From contig UQXO01000015.1 of the NCBI GenBank assembly GCA_900545005.1, positions 1-28,368 on the forward strand: a stretch of 28,368 nt of DNA, read 5' to 3'. The stretch comes from an uncultured Mycoplasmatota bacterium (GTDB taxonomy: Bacteria; Bacillota_I; Bacilli_A; RF39; UBA660). Below, piece by piece: positions 23,480-28,368 of the stretch. The number at the start of each line of letters is the position of its first letter. The first letter of the stretch is position 1. The notes beneath the pieces were generated by a model that made no database searches, was not told the DNA's origin, and saw nothing but the letters and a program-made list of their open reading frames with translations. The position numbers and the translations under genes were made by a program.

Positions 23480-25844
23480 GCTTTCTTATTTTCTTGCCTA
23501 ATTTAAGCAATGGTTTATATATTCCAAGCTTAATTAAGAAAATTCTACTATATTTTTCCAATTTACATTTAAATGAGTTGGGATAATATTTTTTTATTAT
23601 ATATTCAAAATTTTTAGTATTTAAATCTTCAAAAAATTCATTTCTTCTGGAATTATATTTAATAGCATTAAACATCTGATGAAAATTATTAACTAGTTTA
23701 TCAACATCGACTTCTTTATATTTATGTTTATCTTTTATTATATTAAAGATGTTCAAACCTTTTTGACTATTAATTAATATTCTAGTAGTTCCAATATCAT
23801 CATCAAAACTTTCATCATATTTGTCAACATCAAAACAATCCCAAATAGTAAAGTCCGATATGTGATTTTGCTTTTTAAAATGACAATTATAACATGAAGG
23901 TCTGCAGGCTATATTTGAGAAAAAAGCCCGTAAATAAGGATCTGAATCTATACCGTTTTTATACAGAATTTCATTATCATTTTCTATTGTAAGATTAGAA
24001 TATTTATATCCATAAACTTTTTTTCGAAAATATGCCTTAGTTGCTTCATTATTGCTGTTTCTAAATTCAATATATTTTTGCCATAGTAACGGACTTGGAA
24101 CTGCTCTACAAATAACATCGACCGTTATTAAATTAGAATATTCTTTCCCTAAGAAAGATTTTAATCCTTCAATTTCACAAACAGTACCACTGTATAAAAC
24201 CAGCTTATTATCAGTTAAATCCTTTTTTGCCATCTTAAATGTTTCATTTTTATCACTTTGAACATATTTACTATTTCTAAACTTATATAATTCTTTTTTA
24301 GAAGTTACTCTTATGTTTTTTACATAAAAGTCTTCCATAGCAACTCCATATACAACGCCATTTTTATCCAAGATGTATTCTGCTAAAGCCGTATACACTC
24401 CACCAGATGTGCTTTCTTTTCGGGTTTTATCATCACCACATTGAAATATAAATCCTTTTTGTTTAAATTCATTTAATTTAACTTTATTTAATATTGGACA
24501 TACTTTCTTACACATTCCACAATTAACACATTTTTCTTTATCTACTTCTGGATATAGAAAGCCTTCATTATCTCTTACCATCTTAATAGCATTTTTAGGA
24601 CATATAGAATAACAAGCAGTACAACCACAACATAAATCTTTTTCTTCTATTTTAACAAATTTATCTTTTGTTTCTTCTACTTTATAAGTGATTGAACTTA
24701 ATAACCACTTCTTTGACTCTTGTCTTATTTTATCAATATTTTTATTAACTTTATTATAATTAATTTTATATTTAATAACTGTATCTACATCTTCATTACC
24801 AGTTAATATTCTATTTTTATCAACACCTGCTAAATCTAATAAAGAATCTATTCTAGAATTAGTAGACATTTTATTACTTTCACTATACCTTCTAAAATCA
24901 AAGAAAGTCTTATTAAATAATAAACTAAATACCGTTCCATGAAATGAATCTGTACAAACATATTCAGCATTTTTTATTAAATTAATCCATTCTCTTGGTC
25001 CTATATCATAGGGAGTTATATCAGCGAATATATCTGAATACTTAACATATTCATCAGCATGATTTAACGAAACTATTTTATAGCCAGTCTTCTCTTTTAG
25101 TTTTTCAGCAAATTTACGATGTTCAATATTACTTCCTAAAAAGTAGCATAAAATATACATATCAGGAATAATTCTTTCTTGAACAGCCTCTTGTTCCCAT
25201 TCTTCTTTAGTTAAAAGAATAGTTGGATCACATACCACTTTTGATGAAATTCCATATTCATCACATATTTTTTTACCTGATTCTTCTCTTACTGACAAGC
25301 AATTTATTTTAGATAAGAACTTTTTATATTCATCAGTATACTTATCAGGAATTTTAGAAATGCCAAAAGATGTAGCATAACTTATTTTATTAATATTATC
25401 TGGAACCCAGTTTAATGTATAATAATCAGAAACAACATTAACCGGTAACCACAATTGATCTGAACCTACTATAACATCTGAATATTTAGTAGTAGCCATT
25501 TCACTTAAAGATTTATAATCAGGACAAGAAATAGATAAATTAAATTCTTTTCTAAATTCTTTATACTTAGAATCTCTAATGCTAATATTCTTTCCTAAAT
25601 CTTTCACTATTTTTTTATCTAGTTTTAATTTAATCATCCCAAACTTAGATTTTATAAATTTAAAATTAAATAATTGAGAAGCATAATATTTTCTTTTTCC
25701 TTTTTTAAAATCAATATTATTATCTATATTAATAGTTTCATTAGGAATATTATTATTATCTAATATTTTTTTAGTAGCATATGCTTGTAACATACTCCCA
25801 TAGTTATTTTTAAAATAACAAGATACTATTCCAACTTTTTTCAT
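23472..25844 (-). CDS. fused polysaccharide pyruvyl transferase - ferredoxin/FrhB protein
   Basis: A 790-residue fusion. Residues 1-380 are a polysaccharide pyruvyl transferase with SCYFKNNYGSMLQAYA and TDSFHGTVFSLL (about 298-309). Residues 400-455 hold two 4Fe-4S motifs (C405/406, C408, C411, C415 and C439, C442, C445, C449), and 460-790 an FrhB domain with STSGGVYTAL, YSGTVCEIEGL and HISDFTIWDCF. In the separate FrhB protein the equivalent is SGTPCQC, so one cysteine is missing here. A start at 25859 is possible, but ATG at 25844 has GGTGGTGA, a near-perfect Shine-Dalgarno, 5 nt upstream, so I chose it. It starts 1 nt after the upstream stop. Confidence 0.92.
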   Translation of the reverse strand: MKKVGIVSCYFKNNYGSMLQAYATKKILDNNNIPNETINIDNNIDFKKGKRKYYASQLFNFKFIKSKFGMIKLKLDKKIVKDLGKNISIRDSKYKEFRKEFNLSISCPDYKSLSEMATTKYSDVIVGSDQLWLPVNVVSDYYTLNWVPDNINKISYATSFGISKIPDKYTDEYKKFLSKINCLSVREESGKKICDEYGISSKVVCDPTILLTKEEWEQEAVQERIIPDMYILCYFLGSNIEHRKFAEKLKEKTGYKIVSLNHADEYVKYSDIFADITPYDIGPREWINLIKNAEYVCTDSFHGTVFSLLFNKTFFDFRRYSESNKMSTNSRIDSLLDLAGVDKNRILTGNEDVDTVIKYKINYNKVNKNIDKIRQESKKWLLSSITYKVEETKDKFVKIEEKDLCCGCTACYSICPKNAIKMVRDNEGFLYPEVDKEKCVNCGMCKKVCPILNKVKLNEFKQKGFIFQCGDDKTRKESTSGGVYTALAEYILDKNGVVYGVAMEDFYVKNIRVTSKKELYKFRNSKYVQSDKNETFKMAKKDLTDNKLVLYSGTVCEIEGLKSFLGKEYSNLITVDVICRAVPSPLLWQKYIEFRNSNNEATKAYFRKKVYGYKYSNLTIENDNEILYKNGIDSDPYLRAFFSNIACRPSCYNCHFKKQNHISDFTIWDCFDVDKYDESFDDDIGTTRILINSQKGLNIFNIIKDKHKYKEVDVDKLVNNFHQMFNAIKYNSRRNEFFEDLNTKNFEYIIKKYYPNSFKCKLEKYSRIFLIKLGIYKPLLKLGKKIRKRD

Positions 25845-25845
25845 C

Positions 25846-26979
25846 TCACTCACCACCATTATTATATAGATTTAAGTAATATTCTTCTAATTTCTTTGCT
25901 TCTTCTTTAATATTAAAGTTTTTAGCCGTCATTTCTTTAGAAGTATCTATTCTTTTATATTTTTTTACATCATCTAAGATATTATCTGCCCACTCTTCTG
26001 GCGTATTATTTAATGGCATAAATTTAGTTATATCTAATACTTTAGTTTCTTTAGTCATATCATCTGATAAATAACATAGCAACCCTGCGGCTTGAGCCTC
26101 TACTCCTACTACTGGTAACCCTTCATATAAAGAAGGAAGCAAGAATACATCAAAGGCTTGATATAATTCATTAGCATCATTTCTTTGTCCCAAGAATTTA
26201 ACACTATCATCTAAGTTTAAATCTTTAACTTTATTTTTAATATCTTCCATTAAAGGACCTTGTCCCGCAAGTAATAAAATAGAGTTATTATTCTTTTTAT
26301 AAATTTCATTAAATATATCTATTAAGAAAGTATGATTCTTTTGAGCAACAAATCTTCCAATATGTCCAATTACTAAAGTATCATCTTTAATTCCAAGTTC
26401 TTTTCTCTTTTTCTTTCTTAACTTTTCATCATATTTAAATTTATCTAAATCAATGGCATTATTTAGTAAATATACATTTCCTTTATCATATTCTTTATCA
26501 CCGAATAACCACCTACCAGCAAGTTCCGAGCAACACATATAGTTAGTGGCAAAAACTTTACTAAATGGTCTTAGGACTTGTTTCATAAGATTTTTCTTTT
26601 TCTCTTTTTTATTAGTGGTACTATGACTATGAGCTATTCTTACTGGAACCCCAGCACATTTAGCTGCAAATAAACTAAATACTGACATCGTACTAATATG
26701 AGAATGCACTATTTTATAATTATTTTCTTTAAGAACTTTCTTTAGCTCTTTATGATATTTAAAGGCTTTCTGATATGGTGGAATTATTATTACTCTCCCA
26801 CCATTTTTTTCAATTAAATCATATGGAATATTAGTTGAATCTTCATCACATATAAAATCAAATTGAATTTTAGATTTGTCCATAGCTAAATATTCTGAGA
26901 TAACAACGGCCTCTATCCCACCACCAAGCCACTTGCCGACTATTTGGGGTATTCTTATAGGTTCTTCTTTAGTTTCCAT
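25846..26979 (-). CDS. GT4 family glycosyltransferase (first gene of the EPS operon)
   Basis: This GT-B glycosyltransferase of 377 residues has the EpsF-type loop GGGIEAVVISEYL, HSHSTTN, the domain-2 start IGHIGRFVAQKNHTFLIDIF and the E-x7-E region SLYEGLPVVGVEAQAAGL. It is the nearest paralog of the GT4 at 22340-23479, so two similar sugars or positions may be served. The start has AAGGA 9 nt upstream, downstream of a promoter with TTGATT and TATAAT. It leads the operon. Confidence 0.94.
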   Translation of the reverse strand: METKEEPIRIPQIVGKWLGGGIEAVVISEYLAMDKSKIQFDFICDEDSTNIPYDLIEKNGGRVIIIPPYQKAFKYHKELKKVLKENNYKIVHSHISTMSVFSLFAAKCAGVPVRIAHSHSTTNKKEKKKNLMKQVLRPFSKVFATNYMCCSELAGRWLFGDKEYDKGNVYLLNNAIDLDKFKYDEKLRKKKRKELGIKDDTLVIGHIGRFVAQKNHTFLIDIFNEIYKKNNNSILLLAGQGPLMEDIKNKVKDLNLDDSVKFLGQRNDANELYQAFDVFLLPSLYEGLPVVGVEAQAAGLLCYLSDDMTKETKVLDITKFMPLNNTPEEWADNILDDVKKYKRIDTSKEMTAKNFNIKEEAKKLEEYYLNLYNNGGE

Positions 26980-27033
26980 ACATCTACTTCCTTTACTTAA
27001 AAATAAAACAATAAACTTAACAAAGCATTTAAT

Positions 27034-27061
27034 ATTATACTAATTATTTAGATAAAATCAA
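27034..27061 (-). promoter_or_regulatory. candidate promoter of the EPS operon
   Basis: The minus strand reads TTGATT (27056-27061), a 16-nt spacer and TATAAT (27034-27039). The start would be near 27027, with a leader of about 48 nt before the first GT4. A 10-bp inverted repeat CTAATTATTT (27040-27049) / AAATAATTAG (27072-27081) overlaps it and could hold a regulator. Confidence 0.5.
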
Positions 27062-27083
27062 AGTAAAAAACAAATAATTAGTT

Positions 27084-27154
27084 AAAAAAATAACATTTTT
27101 TATAGCTATTAATATATTACCACATATACTAAATAGTTTCTATAAAAAATGTTA
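27084..27154 (-). terminator. long AT-rich hairpin between the ATPase fragment and the EPS operon
   Basis: A perfect 15-bp stem, TAACATTTTTTATAG (27154-27140) with CTATAAAAAATGTTA (27105-27091), is extended by 5 bp after a 3-nt bulge, and is followed on the minus strand by seven T. It fits an AT-rich terminator after the ATPase remnant; a mobile-element-like palindrome is the other possibility. The rest of 26980-27192 holds the promoter above and nothing else I can name. Confidence 0.5.
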
Positions 27155-27192
27155 CATAATATTTAATCTAAAACATAAATAAACGGGAGTTA

Positions 27193-28308
27193 TTATTCTT
27201 TGTTTTGCCAGCTTTCACTCCATTCTTGTACTTTTTTTATTCCATCATCAGAAAGATATGACATTAAATGTGATTCACTTAATTCCTTAATTATAATAAG
27301 ACAGTACTTAGCCACATTAATTTTCTCCTCATGTGTATATTTTTCAAAAGAGTCAAACTCATCCAAATCATATGCACTTATCATTGCATGACTTTCATTA
27401 TGTAAAAGTATTCGGTACAGATAATTACACAAATACTTATTATTTTGATCTAAGTGTGTCCACAATTTTTCCAAATTTTCATTGTACATGAAAGAGCTAA
27501 ATTTTTCTAAAACCCTTCTTAAACAGTTACCAATAGTTAAATCAGTTATATCTGATTCTTCACCATTAGCATAGTTATAAATATTATTAATCAAAGAATT
27601 ATACTGATTATGACCTTTTCTCAAATTACCACCGTTTATTTTAAAGTTTTTTAATTCAAAATTACCAACAGCGCCGTTAAAATTTTTATCTATGGTGCTT
27701 TTAGAATCATATATATCCTTCAATAATTTATCAATATTATAAGCTATTTCATAGTTATGACTAAAAATCAAGAATCTGTTATTTTCATTACCATCAACAA
27801 ATTTTCTTATATTTTCTTTCAAAAATGAATAAACACCTACTATATTGTCATGGTCAAGACTAGAAATAGGATCATCAAGAATTATAAGATTTTTATCTTT
27901 ATATACATCTTTAGATTTTCTACCCTTACAAATAAACGAAAAGAAATAACATAGAGCAATTACGTTTCTCTCACCAGTAGATAATGACTTTAGTTTCACC
28001 TTCTTACCCTTACTATAAACAACATATTTATTATTATTAAAATCATATTCGTCATTCTTATTATCTAAATCAATTCTTAACCGCTTAGAATCTAAAAAAA
28101 TGAATGATAAATCGTTGTTTATTTTATCAATTGCTTCTACTACTTGATTTTTCTTAGCAAATAATTTCTTCTTCTCAGACAACAATTCTTCTTTTTTGGC
28201 TGCTTTAGACTTTAATTCTTCCTCTATTTTATTTTTCTTGTCAGAAAGTTCTAAATAAGCAGAATAATCGTCTTTGATTTGTTGCCACGATAAACTTGCT
28301 AATATAAA
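27193..28308 (-). pseudogene. 5'-truncated AAA_13-type ATPase (PrrC/RloC-like)
   Basis: This is the C-terminal part of an SMC/ABC-like ATPase of the AAA_13 group, to which anticodon nucleases PrrC/RloC and other phage-defence proteins belong. Seen: a coiled coil (KKNKIEEELKSKAAKKEELL and on), signature LSTGERNVIAL, Walker B LIILDDPISSLD, the H-loop FSHNYE, and a C-terminal HNESH. Walker A and the whole N-terminus are absent. The frame is open upstream to a TGA at 28309-28311 with no ATG and no convincing Shine-Dalgarno; TTG at 28185 is the only formal start. I see it as a remnant; an alternative is a split gene whose N-terminal part lies beyond the window. Confidence 0.7.
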
Positions 28309-28368
28309 TCAATAGTTTTTTATAAATAATTTGAATTTTTTTGATTTGTAAAATTATTGCACGCCAAA

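Noticed and set aside
27193..28185. Intact 330-residue ATPase starting at TTG 28185
   Set aside because: It would lack Walker A and the N-terminal domain, and homologous coiled coil continues in frame for 41 codons upstream of that TTG, so the gene is truncated and this is not a true start.
1..28368. Mycoplasma-type genetic code (TGA as Trp)
   Set aside because: Several well-supported genes end at TGA with the next gene starting there, and Trp is encoded by TGG throughout.

Overview
This is a low-GC, AT-rich bacterial chromosome segment in which every gene I can support lies on the minus strand, so transcription runs from high to low coordinates. TGA is used as a stop (UDG-like gene, sortase, polymerase) and Trp is TGG, so the code is standard, not the Mycoplasma code. 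An obg/frr operon, a SirA-YneF pair, a CpsC/CpsD/CpsB trio with a tyrosine kinase, a sortase, a VanZ-family protein and a SipW-type signal point to a walled Bacilli-like member of the Bacillota, perhaps an uncultured gut lineage. That placement is inference from gene content.

Layout, left to right. 1-30: first ten codons of a gene running off the edge. 115-3233: obg, a cysteine-free thioredoxin-fold protein, a membrane-anchored hypothetical and frr, in one operon. 3384-4048: sirA-like and yneF. 4141-4728: a TasA/SipW-signal-type secreted protein. 4823-8415: an operon with a transglutaminase-like protein, a NatA-type ABC ATPase, a NatB-type permease broken by a frameshift, and a CxxC thioredoxin-like protein. 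8477-8806: an isolated transcription unit with its own promoter and two tandem terminators, either a structured RNA of about 260 nt or a tiny gene. 8825-9763: an ADP-ribosylglycohydrolase-like protein that has lost its metal ligands. 9809-11960: cpsC-cpsD-cpsB behind a near-consensus promoter. 12029-12148: a 39-residue membrane peptide gene. 12195-14651: secreted protein, sortase and VanZ-family protein with overlapping ends. 14916-16420: a YHYH/cadherin-like surface protein coupled to a 4Fe-4S uracil-DNA-glycosylase-like protein. 16505-26979: a Wzx/Wzy-type exopolysaccharide operon of eight genes, containing a fused pyruvyltransferase-FrhB protein and also the same two functions as separate genes. 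27193-28308: a 5'-truncated AAA_13 (PrrC/RloC-like) ATPase.

The genes fit together as a cell-surface region: polysaccharide assembly and export (Wzx, Wzy, glycosyltransferases, pyruvylation), its control (kinase, phosphatase, Wzz-like adaptor), and sortase and surface proteins, beside a conserved housekeeping block. No initiating sugar-phosphate transferase is visible. Two themes recur. Several enzyme folds have lost catalytic residues (ADP-ribosylglycohydrolase, thioredoxin, transglutaminase-like, UDG motif 1). Hairpins at the ends of transcription units repeatedly begin inside the last codons of the preceding gene. No tRNA, rRNA, CRISPR array or complete insertion sequence was seen.
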